Source of the DNA: Mactra quadrangularis
Lineage: Eukaryota > Mollusca > Bivalvia > Venerida > Mactridae
Assembly (NCBI GenBank): GCA_025267735.1
Contig: CM046301.1
Span: 69,591,110 to 69,655,109, forward strand
Reading direction: 5' to 3'
Length of the DNA stretch: 64,000 nucleotides
Shown here in pieces: positions 34,616 to 46,539 of the stretch; the first letter of the stretch is position 1, and each line of letters starts with the position of its first letter. Made by a program: the position numbers and the translations under genes. Below the pieces are notes generated by a model. That model did no database searches, was not told the DNA's origin, and worked only from the letters and a program-made list of their open reading frames with translations.

Positions 34616-34908
34616 TAGCTTTATCGAACTAATCACACTCAAGCTTAAGAGGTTTATCATTATTTCAAGTCACTCACTTACATCAAGTAACATACACTTG
34701 TAAACCCCCAACAATAATTGAATATATCATCACTCACACCTACAATTTTACCATTTATTACCAGTAAGCCAGTTTCCAATTTGATCAACTTGCGAAACAT
34801 CCAGCAATAATTGAATACATCATCGTATTGTACAAATATTTTCACTAATCTAAAACTGTAAACCTAATGCTATTTTGTGTCTGACTAAATTTTCATAATT
34901 ATTTACAG

Positions 34909-35084
34909 CATTATCAGAGAATAGATTCAGTGGACGTGGTGAAGCAGGCACTATTTATCGTATTGTAGCTTATGTCTGGATACTGTTTGGTTTAGCTTAT
35001 GTAGCACTCATCATTAGTTATATTTCCAACGTTCTTGTTAAAAAAGCTGAAAAAGTCCAACAAATGAGTCGAGCAAAAATAGAG
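34909..35084 (+). CDS. K2P potassium channel, exon 4 (TM4)
   Basis: Residues 220-278. After the second pore comes SENRFSGRGEAGTIYRIVAY, then TM4 (VWILFGLAYVALIISYISNVLV) and the start of the cytoplasmic tail (KKAEKVQQMSRAKIE). WILFGLAY is a strong K2P TM4 signature. Acceptor ATTTACAG, donor GTAAGT, phase 0. Confidence 0.92.
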
Positions 35085-35239
35085 GTAAGTTTTGCAAGCT
35101 TGCTCACAGAGTTTTTTTGTTTTTGTTTGAATTGACCGTTAAAAGAGTTAATCAATATGAGGTATGTTTTTATAGATGTTTCATTGAGATAGAAACTGCT
35201 GATATGTGAACTCTTGAGCCCCTTTTCCTTATTGGTCCT

Positions 35240-35419
35240 CAGGGGCGGATCCAGGATTTTTTTCTAGGGGGGGGCGAAATTTTCTTGGGGGGGGGTCCAT
35301 GCTTTATGCTACTTAAAAATGACTTACAGTCAAGAAATACACTAATTGACAGGTACATTTTCCAAATTCTAGAGGGGGGTCCGGACCCCCCTGACCCCCC
35401 CCCGCTGAATCCGCCTATG
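35240..35419. mobile_element. CAGGGGCGGATCC-family MITE, copy 2
   Basis: CAGGGGCGGATCCAGG at left, GCTGAATCCGCCTATG at right, core TGCTACTTAAAAATGAC shared with 22,684-22,964. Long G and C runs next to both ends could pair. In K2P intron 4. Confidence 0.75.
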
Positions 35420-36042
35420 AGTCCTATAATAACTGTGATGTAAAAATATGACGAGAAAGATACCAGTTTTCGGTCTAGTTGACTGGTGGTCTGTAGGCCG
35501 AAGTTATTTATGTGGGTCCTACCAATAAATAGAATCTACCTAAACTGTATGGTGTATTCATTGGCTCTGCTACAAAGACATACAACGTGCTAACCAAAAA
35601 GGATGTTTCTGAAACGCATACTAAGGTCGATATTTGATGTGTTACTTGGACAAACTAAGAAGATAATAACATTCCATATGGATGTTCATCCCTAACTTTT
35701 CATATTAATAAAATCAAGTAAAGTCGAGTTGCTGATACATACACTCGTATTTAGTAAATTATAAAAATTAAAAAAATATAAACAATAACGTCAATTCAGC
35801 ATTTCATAATATATAACGTTCTATCACAGTCAAGCGATTTTACTTAAAAAAAATTCACACCAATATTATGCCTATTCTATGTAACGTTTTGTGATTATTG
35901 TGAGTCAAGTTATCAAACTAACAACCGTCTCGGAAGGTTTTCTTACAAAACTTGTTTTACTGTTGCACCATATTTTTACGATAACAAAGTCTCGCCCTTT
36001 CGCTGCTTCAAGTAAGTAACTAGTATGTATAGTGCGTAAATA

Positions 36043-36278
36043 TTGACCCCGACCTGACCTTTCACATTTGCATCAAATAATTATCTACACATATCCCGAC
36101 AAGAGTCAGTACCACGCCTATTCTACTCTTCGGCAGCGTTCTTAAAATTATAGAAATATGTTTGTGTGTTAAGTTCTAACTCATAATCTTCACGGTCAAG
36201 GTGTAATCGAGCATTAATACTACATTCGTATTCAATGTAATGAATATTCTTGCATAAAGGTCAGGTCGGGGTCAATTG
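36043..36278. mobile_element. MITE with TTGACCCCGACCTGACC ends
   Basis: Inverted termini of about 20 bp: TTGACCCCGACCTGACCTTT at left and AAAGGTCAGGTCGGGGTCAA at right, about 235 bp apart in K2P intron 4. No coding capacity and no other copy in the window. Confidence 0.65.
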
Positions 36279-36454
36279 AAGGTTCAGTAATCAGTATCTT
36301 TTCATTAAGTAAAACAGTAGGATTTTTTACTGTTTGAACAACACTAAATACTGATCACAAAAAGTCACGTTCTAAAGGCACTTTGTATGACCATATAAAT
36401 ATTTCAGAAGAAAATTACCAAATTGTTATAAATATTTTATTTTTTATTCAACAG

Positions 36455-36736
36455 TCAGAGATCAAACAATTACAAAAAGAGTTAGTAAAAACAAAGAGCA
36501 ACATATTCAGCTTAGCTGGTAATGTGGCAGAGACTGCGCGCGCAGGTATCGAAGGTGTCCGGAAGTCAGTAGAACGTGATATAGATCAGAATCACGTGGT
36601 TACCGTAGACTCAATTGTTGTTCCGGCACCATCACCAAAGAAAGACAGAAGTCCACAACACAGTCCCTTTAGACATAAGAAGGAACCACCAGGACCTGTG
36701 CAGTTATTATCTTTTAAACGTAAAAGTTTGACTTGA
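36455..36736 (+). CDS. K2P potassium channel, exon 5 (cytoplasmic tail)
   Basis: Residues 279-371 and the stop TGA-type end. The start SEIKQLQKELVKTKSNIF continues a likely amphipathic/coiled helix from exon 4. The rest is basic and proline/serine-rich (SPKKDRSPQHSPF, KKEPPGPVQ), suitable for phosphorylation or adaptor binding but with no named domain. Acceptor TTCAACAG. A frame extends upstream to 36383, but those codons are intronic. AATAAA hexamers at 37024 and 37032 could serve as poly-A signals. Confidence 0.85.
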   Translation, partial: SEIKQLQKELVKTKSNIFSLAGNVAETARAGIEGVRKSVERDIDQNHVVTVDSIVVPAPSPKKDRSPQHSPFRHKKEPPGPVQLLSFKRKSLT

Positions 36737-36847
36737 CTTTTTACTGTGGAATATATCGGTTATCAACAATGTGATAAACTTTCGTACAGTGATATGGTGA
36801 TAAGAAATCACTGACAAAAGTATATACCAGTCCATGGGAGGACATTA

Positions 36848-37080
36848 TGTTTTTTACATTAATCTTACGATATCAATCATCGTAAGTTACAATTAAAAAA
36901 CGTCCATGCCAAGTCCAAGCAAATAATGTCAATTTTCAAATTGGTCTAAATTGCATAAAATAGAATAGACCGACTCCTTCATTGTATAAGCTCATTAGGT
37001 TATTTTCAAACTTCTTGCAACACAATAAACAAATAAACTTACGATAAATTGTATCGTAAAAGGTTTATGTGAAAAGGGCC
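36848..37080. mobile_element. Hairpin-ended MITE (TTACGATA type), copy 3
   Basis: CTTACGATATCAATCATCGTAAG (positions 36865-36887) at left and CTTACGATAAATTGTATCGTAA at right, followed by GTGAAAAGG. Same design as 14.35 and 24.07 kb. It fills most of the 620-bp gap between the K2P and GPCR stop codons. Confidence 0.6.
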
Positions 37081-37354
37081 ATTTGGCTATGAATGAACAT
37101 AAAATGAACTCAATGATTCTGTGAAGCTTAGCCTTGTCAGATTTGGCTTGTATGTCGATGCTCACACTATGTAGTTTAAACATGAACCCTCCCCCTACAT
37201 GATCTCGTCATCAACGTGTCTGTCGTATAATGCCCAAATGATCTTTACTGTTCACTGTCGCTAAACGTTGATATTTCCGTTCAAATCGAAGAGTAACTCG
37301 CCGTTCTTAAGCACATTGCACGTTTGTAAGCCCTCATAAACATGGATATGTTTG

Positions 37355-38743
37355 TCATGTCTCATTTTCTATTTCTAAAGTAGTAATGTGTCCATCTGAG
37401 CTAATGCTTAAGTCAGAATATGCACTGTCTTTGTAAACTTTATCATCTTTCAATTTAAAACTCAATTTTTCATCACGGCGGTGTATTTCAACTACTTCCG
37501 TAGAAGAACATGAATATTTTTCCGGTTGCGCATGCGTATTAGCGTAAGTTTTTAAAAGATCAGGAAGAGAGTTTACTGCGGTAAGTGCACAATCTTTGTC
37601 AGATAATCGTCTGTTTAAAGCGTATTCAACATTGTCATTGCCCATTTGTAGAGACAGTACGAAAATAATGTCACTTGCTAACACTCGACTGTTTGACCTA
37701 TCCAACCTTGAAAATGTTTCTGCATCTGGCAATACATTAACCGTAGATGCAATGCTTGTTCTTTTGTTTTCATTTACACGTCTACGTTTACTTTTAAACG
37801 ACTTCCAGAACTTTTTATACGCAAAGCGAAAATCTTTGTTTCTGTAAGCGTATACCCACGGGTTGACACCACTGTTCAAAAAAGCAAACAGCATTAAATA
37901 GTTATTAACCCACATATGTTGTTCCTTACATCCAATATAAGACACGAGCAAGCAAATTTGATATGGTAACCATAAACAAAGAAATACACTGATGATAATA
38001 CCAATTGTCTTCGCATACTTTGTATCAATTTTAACATATTGTCTTTCCAATGCATTCTTAATGGAATTTTCTTGCGCAGCTATTGCATGGGCATGATGTC
38101 TGGCAATTCGGTAAATTTTGAAGTAATAAAACAATATGAAAGCACATGCAGGAACAAATATTGCACAAAGAAACAGAATTCTTGATTGTCGGTCCAGTAC
38201 GTTGTTTGTACATAGCAAGGCATGATGGTATACGTGTCCATGCCAACCTAAGCTTACTGGAATCCAGCAGACGAGAATGCTATACAACCAAGAAAACAAA
38301 ACCATTCCGAATACTTTCATCTTTTTCATTTTTTGAATGTATTCCAATGGGTAACCTATTGCAATGTATCGATCGTATGCAATAGTTGCTAATGTTAAAA
38401 TTGACACACCACCTGCTGTCATCATAACTCTGTGAGCAATCAAGCATGACGTATCGTCTGTAAGTTGTAATGGCGTCAGCTCAAAAATGACGTAAACCGG
38501 AAGTGTAATGGCGATAACAATGTCAGCAGTGGCTAGCGAGACTATGAAAAAGTTCGTCGGGATTTGAAGACGCTTGAATTTCAGCACGCAGAAGATCACC
38601 AGGATATTGCTGCAGAGGATGAATGGCACTAACACTGCCACTAGTGTAAGTGATATATATTCATTGGTTACCCAGTCTGGTGATAAGAAAGTGCTGGTGT
38701 TTGTGTCCGTAGTGGTTGAACTGTTAAGAGTAAACGAATTCAT
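37355..38743 (-). CDS. Class A (rhodopsin-family) GPCR, adenosine/amine-like orphan
   Basis: A 462-residue seven-helix receptor in one coding exon. The start is the ATG at 38743, directly after TTTATTTTCAG, so a 5' UTR intron ends just before it; the frame itself extends seven codons further without another ATG. N-terminus has NSS and NTS sequons. TM1 about 30-54, TM2 64-88 (LATAD), disulfide cysteines C100 and C178, TM3 with DRY at 124-126, TM4 145-166, TM5 188-210, TM6 with CLWLP (256-260), TM7 with NPWVY (294-298). The tail is about 160 residues, basic first and then Ser/Thr-rich. DRYIAIGYPLEY and AYRNKDFR recall adenosine receptors, but position 6.55 is Leu rather than their ligand-binding Asn, so the ligand is unknown. 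Convergent with the K2P gene. Confidence 0.92.
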   Translation of the reverse strand: MNSFTLNSSTTTDTNTSTFLSPDWVTNEYISLTLVAVLVPFILCSNILVIFCVLKFKRLQIPTNFFIVSLATADIVIAITLPVYVIFELTPLQLTDDTSCLIAHRVMMTAGGVSILTLATIAYDRYIAIGYPLEYIQKMKKMKVFGMVLFSWLYSILVCWIPVSLGWHGHVYHHALLCTNNVLDRQSRILFLCAIFVPACAFILFYYFKIYRIARHHAHAIAAQENSIKNALERQYVKIDTKYAKTIGIIISVFLCLWLPYQICLLVSYIGCKEQHMWVNNYLMLFAFLNSGVNPWVYAYRNKDFRFAYKKFWKSFKSKRRRVNENKRTSIASTVNVLPDAETFSRLDRSNSRVLASDIIFVLSLQMGNDNVEYALNRRLSDKDCALTAVNSLPDLLKTYANTHAQPEKYSCSSTEVVEIHRRDEKLSFKLKDDKVYKDSAYSDLSISSDGHITTLEIENET

Positions 38744-38849
38744 CTGAAAATAAACATGGATCACAAATTAAAAAGTACAGCAATTGTATTTTACAGTTTT
38801 AGGCTCATGCTTATGTATGTTCATCTACTTTAGAGTCATTGCAGCCGCC

Positions 38850-38990
38850 ATATTAACTCACCGGAAATAAAATCCTCGCTGATACCCATTTACACTTGTA
38901 GAGTGAAGCAATCGTAGGTAATTTTTTCGCTCTAGGAAATCTGATGGGGATTGAATCCGGGACCTTGTATTTGGATTCGTGTTCATTTAG
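38850..38990 (-). mobile_element. Possible tRNA-headed SINE fragment
   Basis: On the minus strand a B-box-like GGTCCCGGATTCAATCCCCA follows an A-box-poor segment. It resembles the heads of the family D SINEs but lacks a recognisable body. Confidence 0.3.
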
Positions 38991-39044
38991 ATAACAGCAA
39001 CGTGTTCGTTTTGTACACAAACGGTCTAACAACGTGTTAGTAAA

Positions 39045-39534
39045 TAGGGGTGTAACAATACGGTAAAAACCGTTTTGCAATATATTGCAATATGCAAAAT
39101 CCGTATTGCAATATATTGCAATACGTACCGGTTTTTCGCTTAGACATGCAAAGCATTAATTAATGCATGTACCTCGTCCTAATTGGATCAGCGTAGCACG
39201 CATATGGTGTTTTCAAATGATCTCTTATCCAAATGTTTGAATTACAAATGTAAAATTGTCTATATGTTAGAAAAATGCGTGGTTTGAAACAGACTCTTGA
39301 AAATATTTTTCTTTCGGTTGACTAAATGTTTAACCTTTAAAAGCACAGTAAGAGTATTTCAAGTATTCAAATTAATTTAACATTTGTTTAAACATTTAAC
39401 TTCCAGATTATGATAAAACAAACAGTATGACACTTAACTACAAAAACGGGTTTAAGGAAAAACAAACCGGTTAAAAACCGTTAGAAATCGTATTGCATTA
39501 TTAACCGGTATATCGGTTAACCGTTACACCTCTA
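39045..39534. mobile_element. hAT-like MITE, TAGGGGTGTAAC family, copy 2
   Basis: Opposite orientation to copy 1: TAGGGGTGTAACAATACGG to GGTTAACCGTTACACCTCTA. A perfect 8-bp duplication TTAGTAAA flanks it (39037-39044, 39535-39542). The interior retains the paired TTGCAATATATTGCAATA motifs. Confidence 0.9.
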
Positions 39535-39542
39535 TTAGTAAA

Positions 39543-41063
39543 CGACGTATCAAGCGAAAACAAATAACATGTACAAACCTGCGTGTAATGATATTTTTGA
39601 AGACAATATTCCATTTTTATTTCATATGAGTTTCAGTTTGACTTAAAAAGTAAGATTCTTCATTTAATATATATGCTTGTGATACAATTCGCTTTCATTA
39701 TTATATTTCAAAACAATTCAAAATTCTCGAAAGAGTTTCAATATTATGTAAACATGTTCAGTTCACAAGTGCCTATGCATTTTAATGATATAATATTATG
39801 TATTAATATCCAATACTTTGTATTGTGAGATGTTTTTGCATACTAATTAATTGAAAGGCGACATAACAATTTGTCACTGCGTATTTTAACAGGATAGCAT
39901 CTCATTAATGAAATTACAAGTAATGGATGACTTAGTAGCAAAAAAATAAATAAACGGAAGTAGATAAAAATGTGTGACAAATAATAACATGTCCATATCA
40001 TTGTTTTTTTCTGTTATTTTTTCCATTATGCTAGGAAACATTCAAATGCACTTTCTTTCAAACGTGTTACTACAGGCGTGGCTGAGCGGTAACGACGTTG
40101 GATTGGTAACCATTGGATAGCTAGCCCCGCATTGGTTCGAATCTCATCCAAAAAAACCTACCCCGTTGTTTCCTTGGGCAAGCAATTTTATCCTACTAGC
40201 TCATGACTGAAAGAGCAGGAACCGGACTAAAAATGATAAATATAAATTGTAGAACTTGTTCACAATTGAGCAGCTACAAAACTTAGTATAAACTGCAGGC
40301 TATAGCTGTGTTTTGATCAAGATTCAAACCAAAATAACTGACTTTCCGATCGTTATTAGCCCAACGTCATAATGGCTTTTCCACTTTCATGTCAATAATA
40401 ACTTGTAATAAGTTATTGCCTTACGCATTGATAAACTAAATTGAGTAATTGTTTGAGATACTGAATCTAAATTTATGGAACAAAGAAGTTATTAGTTTAC
40501 TTTTTTGGCGCAGCTGTCTATGCCAGCTTCTGGCGTTTATTTTAAACAAATGAATACAATTTACTCTACCATGTTCAATGAAATACTCTTCCGGTATAGA
40601 GAAAAAGGATAAAAGATAGGTACTATTGGTTATTTGTGATAAACAGGTACCTAACACGGACAGTAGTTGCTGACTATTTACTTTGTGTATTACATGTAGG
40701 TGAGATTAACTACGCTAATTGATTATACATTCGTGGTAAATCCTAGCGCTGACTGAACAGTGAATATGACTTTTTAATCTTCAAACAAAATAAATCCTGC
40801 ATAGCGCCGAATATCTTTATAAACGCATATTTCTGGGTTGTCGTGAATTTACAATGTTGATTCAGTCATGGATCACGTTCGTGATTTGTTTTAAGTATTT
40901 CGATTTCCGAACAAAAAACAACAAGCTTTAAGATAAAAAGATGATTGACGTGACATAGGGTACTAAAGTCAAGATATTTTTCACATAATCTGTGAAGACA
41001 TATTTGCGTTACTAATGCAGAAAATAAAACGTTCGTTTTGTCACTACGCCAAATCAGTAACCT
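39543..41063. other. Intergenic DNA with a tRNA-like SINE fragment
   Basis: At about 40,076-40,215 (+) GCGTGGCTGAGCGGTAACG and GGTTCGAATCTCATCC form A- and B-box-like blocks, followed by CCTTGGGCAAGCAATTTTATCC. A related reverse copy is at 44,853-44,975. Nothing else recognised. Confidence 0.45.
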
Positions 41064-41381
41064 GTAGCCTGTTCAATTATCCCAAACGTTCCAAAACGTT
41101 TCGTAACGATACATTCGAAACTCCTCTGCCATTTGCTGCGAATAATCTAATCTAATAAACAAATATACGATCGTTAAGGCAATGAGTGATGTTTCAAAAT
41201 TTACGGACTGAAAACGAAACATCACTCATTGCCTAAACGATCGTATATTTGTTTACTTCAACACCGGTAGTTCAAAATAGCGTCCAAGTATGTCCGAGAT
41301 TACTCGCAGCGAATGACCGAGGAGTTCCGAATGTATCGTTACGGAACGTTTTGGAACGATTAGGGTAATTGAACAGGCTAC
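41064..41381. mobile_element. Palindromic MITE, GTAGCCTGTTCAATT family, copy 3
   Basis: GTAGCCTGTTCAATTATCCC to GGGTAATTGAACAGGCTAC with the inner GGCAATGAGTGATGTTTC inverted repeat. Same orientation as copy 2. Confidence 0.85.
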
Positions 41382-41640
41382 GGTATTTTTGTGTGAACGT
41401 TGGTCTTGTTGTTTCAATCCTTACGGTAGACATATACGTTTTGAAATCAAGCATTTTTAGTATTAATCTTATTTAACTGTCAGTATCGCATAATGTATAA
41501 ACTCCGCTGATTTTGATATTCACTTCAGTATTTCTGAACTCACGATTGATAAAACATATTTGAATCAGCGAATGTTAGCACATGTACCACTGACAGTTGA
41601 ATAAAATTTCACAATACTATTATAAATACAGCGTTACCTT

Positions 41641-41879
41641 AGAAAAACTAGCAACTTCGGGTCTGACCAAAATGATCACATTTTTTTCTGGTTATCTTTA
41701 AAATCATAGTTGCTGTTATTCTCCTGCACATCGACCAAATGTTTCTCTCTCGTTCACTTTCACTGATCTGCGTAGGGAGAGCAAGTTGTTGTTCAATGAA
41801 TGATTCAATACGACAGCATTCTTGTGAAACAAGTATAAATAGACCACTTCTAGCAAAGGTGACCAGAGCGGTCATGTTC
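41641..41879 (-). other. Unrecognised small open frame, possible exon
   Basis: From an ATG at about 41876 a frame of roughly 75 codons runs to a stop at 41648. It begins MTALVTFARSGLFILVSQ and includes a charged stretch ISESERERNIWSMCRR. Composition is more protein-like than neighbouring shadows, but there is no known domain and no clear splice signal. It could be an exon, a decayed gene or chance. Confidence 0.15.
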
Positions 41880-41967
41880 AAACCCAATAACTCTATGTAT
41901 AGATAGTATTGTGGCTCAAAATCGTACAGGCCAGTCCTGCTTATAAATGTATGTACTATTTAATCAG

Positions 41968-42115
41968 TAGGACAAGTAGTCCAGTGGTAGAACAAGAGGT
42001 CGGGAGGTCCTGTGTTCGAACACCACTAGGGACACTGGTAATTTCTTTGAGCAAGAAATTTACCAACGATCTATGTGTAAATGGGTACCTACGACGCGTG
42101 CTATAATTCCGTTGC
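41968..42115 (+). mobile_element. Family D SINE, 3'-truncated
   Basis: GTAGTCCAGTGGTAGAAC (A box), GGTCCTGTGTTCGAACACC (B box) and TGGTAATTTCTTTGAGCAAG; then similarity to the family stops. Confidence 0.65.
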
Positions 42116-42665
42116 GCCAATTTGTCGACTTCACCAAGCGGAGCGAAAGACTCACCAGGCAGATTGATAGATGGATGCCTGTATACCCGATTGACGTCAA
42201 CTATGGTAATAGTATAAAGTCTGTGAACGTGCATAAATATGAAACTTAAACTATAAAATGCCATTTTTGACCTTTTTAATGCGTTTTTAACTAGCTATAC
42301 ATTAATCGAATTTATAAGGTTTTTTTTTAATTTGCGTAAATGAATGCACTTTAATTTGACGGAAATAATAGAAAAACTTTTATAGTTGGAAAGCAAATAA
42401 TTAGAACTTTCATTGACAATAGGTCAACTTTTAGACCGAAAGAACCGTTCAGAATTCACAGAATTTAGATTTTTAAGGGCACAGATTCTCTAACTATCAA
42501 TGCCGAAAAACACTAGTAATTTCATTTAACAAAAACATGAGCTACGCATCTCAAACATACACCGTATAAATAAAAAGTACAAAACTGACAAACATATCCA
42601 TGTACAAGAAGTTCAAATAAGTTCTAGCATTAAAGACTAGAAAAATAACTTCTATGCCCTTAGGT

Positions 42666-43018
42666 TAAAGGTACTAGTTCACAGATTTAGTTAAAATTCT
42701 TTTGTAATTTCAGAATATCATTCAGTGTCTGTAATTGTGTCAAAACATTAATTTTTAATACTATAAGACACACTGTCCTATATGGTGCGAGAAGTATACA
42801 ATAAAAGTTACAAAAATGCACCAAAATTGTCTATACCGTGACATACGGGGTCGATTTTTACTAGATGAAATGCCATCATTTGTAGTTATATGTCAACTTG
42901 CACTAAAATTGTCATTATCAGAACACTACTTTTCTGATTCCAAAAAGATTCCATACAATTTTGGTAGTTTCTGAAAAAGTTGATATTTAAATTGAAATCT
43001 GTGAATGAGTACCTTTAA
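42666..43018. mobile_element. TTAAAGGTACT-family MITE, full copy
   Basis: TTAAAGGTACTAGTTCACAG at left, CTGTGAATGAGTACCTTTAA at right; the inner GTCTATACCGTGACATACGG block is shared with 28.2 kb. Terminal TTAA is part of the repeat, so the target-site type is unresolved. Confidence 0.75.
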
Positions 43019-43384
43019 AGTTGACATACTATCCCTTAAAATATTTACCTTAGATAAATATTCCATCACACAATACTATATTATCCAATAAAAACATTCA
43101 ATAATTTCTATTTCTACATTACTGTATTCCAATTCTTGTTTATATTCATTTTTATTAAAGGCAGTGTTACTTATCACATAAGAACGTATAACTCCAAGTA
43201 TTTGTATGTATGTCATACTATATAATCAGACTAGTTTTCTTATCTGAACTTCGACCTACCTGTGACGTATCTCTGTGAAATTTAACATTTTCAAAAACTA
43301 GGTCTAGTATGTTATATAAATTTATAAAAACTAGCGAAAAGGTCACAAAAAGGACCGTTCATTAAGATGAAGATGAATAACAAC

Positions 43385-43844
43385 TAGGGATGTAACGGTT
43401 AACCGACATACCGGTTAATACTGCAACACGAATTCTGACGGTTTTTAACCGGTTTCGTTTTATCCTGAACCGGTTTTTGCAGCTATGTGCCGTAGTGGTT
43501 GTTTACATCAGAATCTGAATCTAAATATTTTAATAAATGTTAAAATGTGTTGAAAACTTGAAATTATCTAATTGTGCTTTAATATGATACACATTTCGTT
43601 GAATGAGGGAATAATTCTCTTCGAAAGTCCGTTTCAAAATGAACGTTTTCTAACCTATACTTTATTTTAAGCAAGTAATTGCAATATTTTGATAAGAGAT
43701 CGCTTGAAAATACGTGAATAAATGCAATGCACGTGCATTGCTTCATGTTTCGCATGTAAACTAAAAACCGATATGTATTGCAATATATTGCAATACGGGT
43801 TTTTCTTATTGCAATAAGGTTTTTAACGTATTGTTACACCCCTA
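43385..43844. mobile_element. hAT-like MITE, TAGGGGTGTAAC family, copy 3
   Basis: TAGGGATGTAACGGTTAACC to GTATTGTTACACCCCTA, with a perfect 8-bp duplication ATAACAAC at 43377-43384 and 43845-43852. Closest to copy 1 and shorter by one TTGCAATA block. Confidence 0.9.
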
Positions 43845-43999
43845 ATAACAACATAGGTTATTTAAATAGATTCTCAAACTCGCCCAAAGTCATGGTGGCA
43901 TATGGGCGTGTACTAAGAACCACACATCAGTCAGATTCTGAAATGATCTTATTGTCAAGAACACGAGCAATAAGTGTCCAAACATTGGTATATTAGACT

Positions 44000-44522
44000 A
44001 TGATGTCTTCATTGAAATTGGCAATCCTAACCCCATTGACATGTGTGAAGTTTCAAACAAATCCCTTCAGTAGTTTCAAAAATAAAGTGTTGCACCAAAA
44101 AACTAAGCCAAAAAAAATTAAGTATTAGAGGACCATAATCCATTCAAAATTCATTCTAGAGTTATGCAACTTGGTATTTGACATCAATTAGTAACCCCGT
44201 AGACATGTGCGAAGTTTCAAGTGAATCCCTTCAGTATTTGACAAGATAAAATAGTTGCTACTAAAAACTTAACCAAGAAATTTCTAAGTATATAAGGGCC
44301 ATAATTCAATCCAAATTCATCCAAGATTTATGTAACTTGGTATTTGAACTTCAATGGTAACCTCGTAGACATGTGTGAGGTTTTAAGTGAATCCCTGCAG
44401 TAGTTGCAAAGGAAAAATGTTGCACCGAAAAACTTAACCAAGAAATTTCTAAGTGTATAAGGGCCATAATTCAGTCCAAATTCATCCAATAGTTATGTTA
44501 CTTGGTATTTGAACTCCAACAG
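44000..44522. repeat. Tandem repeat, about 165-bp period, three units
   Basis: GACATGTGYGARGTTT recurs at 44038, 44202 and 44368, each followed by AAGTGAATCCCT-CAGTA, a CTTAACCAAGAAATTTCTAAG block and AGGGCCATAATTCA. Units are 80-90% alike by eye. No boundaries of a transposon seen. Confidence 0.75.
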
Positions 44523-44852
44523 TCGAGCTAAAAACTATTACTTTCCCATGAGAAATTTATAGTGACTTTTGTAATTTGACTGTAAGCTGCAGTAATTCGA
44601 AATTAATGAAAAACGATCACTTTATCATCCAACAAATTGGCAACATTATAACTGTAACTGAACGAATTATTCCAGATAATATCAATATAATATATTATTA
44701 AGACATTCATGATATAATTATCTCTCTGTTCTTTGTATACCTAAGCGAGACAATTAGTTTATACTAATTTATTTTAGCTCGATAGTGAAACAAGTTCTTG
44801 CAACTTCACTATCGAGTTCGCTTTCTGGTCCCTCTCTGCTGAGCTACATTGT

Positions 44853-44975
44853 AGCATGATAAAGTTTCTTGCTCAAGGAAACAACGCGATTGACTTTGGA
44901 TTAGATTCGAACCAACTCGAGACTGACGAGTCAATGATTACCAGTCCAACGTTGTGATCACTCGGCTACGTCCGC
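44853..44975 (-). mobile_element. tRNA-like SINE fragment
   Basis: Reverse-oriented relative of the fragment at 40.08 kb: TCCTTGAGCAAGAAACTTTA on the minus strand, with a GTTGGTTCGAATCTAATCC B box and a GTAGCCGAGTGATCACAACG head. Confidence 0.5.
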
Positions 44976-45088
44976 TTCTAGAGACATTGTCTTGAAATAA
45001 AATTGTTTTGCCTGTACCCTTAATATGGCCCTCAAGTAGGCAATGAAATTTAATTGTCCTACCAATCGTTTGGTTAAATTTAAGAATT

Positions 45089-45366
45089 TATTTATTGGAG
45101 TTAACGCCGTATCACAAATTTTAGGTCATTTCACGGCGTCCAGCGCACCTAACCTAGCTTTCCTGGACCATTGTCTATAACCAGTACTCACCTACCCTTC
45201 CACAAGGCCGGAAACTTCTCTATATTATCTAATCAATGGAGGAAAATCGACATTATTGTATCGACATTATAGGGTATAGTCTCCCCTGGTGGGATTCGAA
45301 CCCGTACCGCCCTTGGGACACTAGATTCCGAATCCCGGCGCGCTACCAATTGCGCAATCGACCCGG
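45089..45366 (-). mobile_element. tRNA-derived SINE, family C
   Basis: On the minus strand: CCCGGGTCGATTGCGCAATT, TGGTAGCGCGCCGGGATTCG, B box GGGTTCGAATCCCACCAGG, body GAAGTTTCCGGCCTTGTGG and GGTGAGTACTGGTTAT, 3' end GACGCCGTGAAATGACC then ACGGCGTTAACTCC. Confidence 0.85.
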
Positions 45367-45399
45367 GTTCGTTATAGCAAGAAAGGTGGACATGTCCTC

Positions 45400-46536
45400 T
45401 GGGCTAGACGGCTTGCCCTTTCTTTCATCGGTGTCATCAAAATTTAGCACGTGTTCATCGCGTGCAGCATAATCACAAATGTTAAATAAAATGATTAAAT
45501 GAAATATCTTACTTGTTCTATTCTATATAGCTGAGAAACCAAAGAAGTTTCCTTTTTTGTCAAGTAAAATATTTTCATACGCTTAACAACAAAATGTATG
45601 AAATTTTAAAAAATGGTATTATAACATTAATAAACTTAAATTAAACCTTGCCCTGTTGGGTGATCGTAACCGTATATATGACAAAGATACAGTACACTAA
45701 ATACTTTGTACATTTTGTAATCAATATTAACTAAGGCCGTTCTTTTTTTGGTTTTCATTGTAATTAGCGATCAGTTTCATTTTTTGCAAACCTCAGTTGT
45801 TTATTCTTATAAATGTCTACAGTTTTAATATAAGGAAAACTTAACGTTTTGATGAAGGAATTTAAAATGCTTAACTCTGTTCCCTTGAAACAATGGACCA
45901 TTTAGATCTAACACAATATTGTTCAAGATTGATTTTTTCGGCATCGCTTACTACAGCTAGTACGCTTCCTTCGCAGCTCAGTGAGTGAATCTTTCGAACC
46001 GATGTATTGGAGAGCATACAGCTAGATAGTGCTTTTCTTTTTTTTCATAAAAAACATCTACTTCATGTAATGGCTGAAAAAAACGTCGTCTACCAATGCA
46101 AATGTAACAATTTTTTGCCGCTATTACCAATCGATTAAAAATTCTCGACGAAAGCGGACGATAACCAAATGATAAATGCAGCCTTTTCACATTGCCCTTA
46201 GTTTACCGTTATGTAAGCCACTGTGTTCACCTTACATATCTTTGGAGATAATTTTTTTCTAAATATAGAAGAAATAGGGCTAAAAATAGGTATTTCATTT
46301 ATCAGTAAAAGAAATTCTTATGTTACTATGGCTGTTTTAGGCTCAAAGTCCCATTTTTTGTCATTTCAGTGTTAGGTAACGATGATTCATGTGCCAAAAC
46401 AAATTGGAAAAGGTCATCTGGATGTTGACCTCGTGATTATACATTCACATTATGAAAGATCTTGCAAGGTGGGTCACTCCGTTTGAACTGTTCCGCTTTG
46501 TAAAAAAGCTGACACGGGGTTTTGACGCCGTTAGCG
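45400..46536. other. Unassigned intergenic DNA
   Basis: No supported gene or element boundary. Several short frames, none with family similarity. Confidence 0.35.
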
Positions 46537-46539
46537 ATC

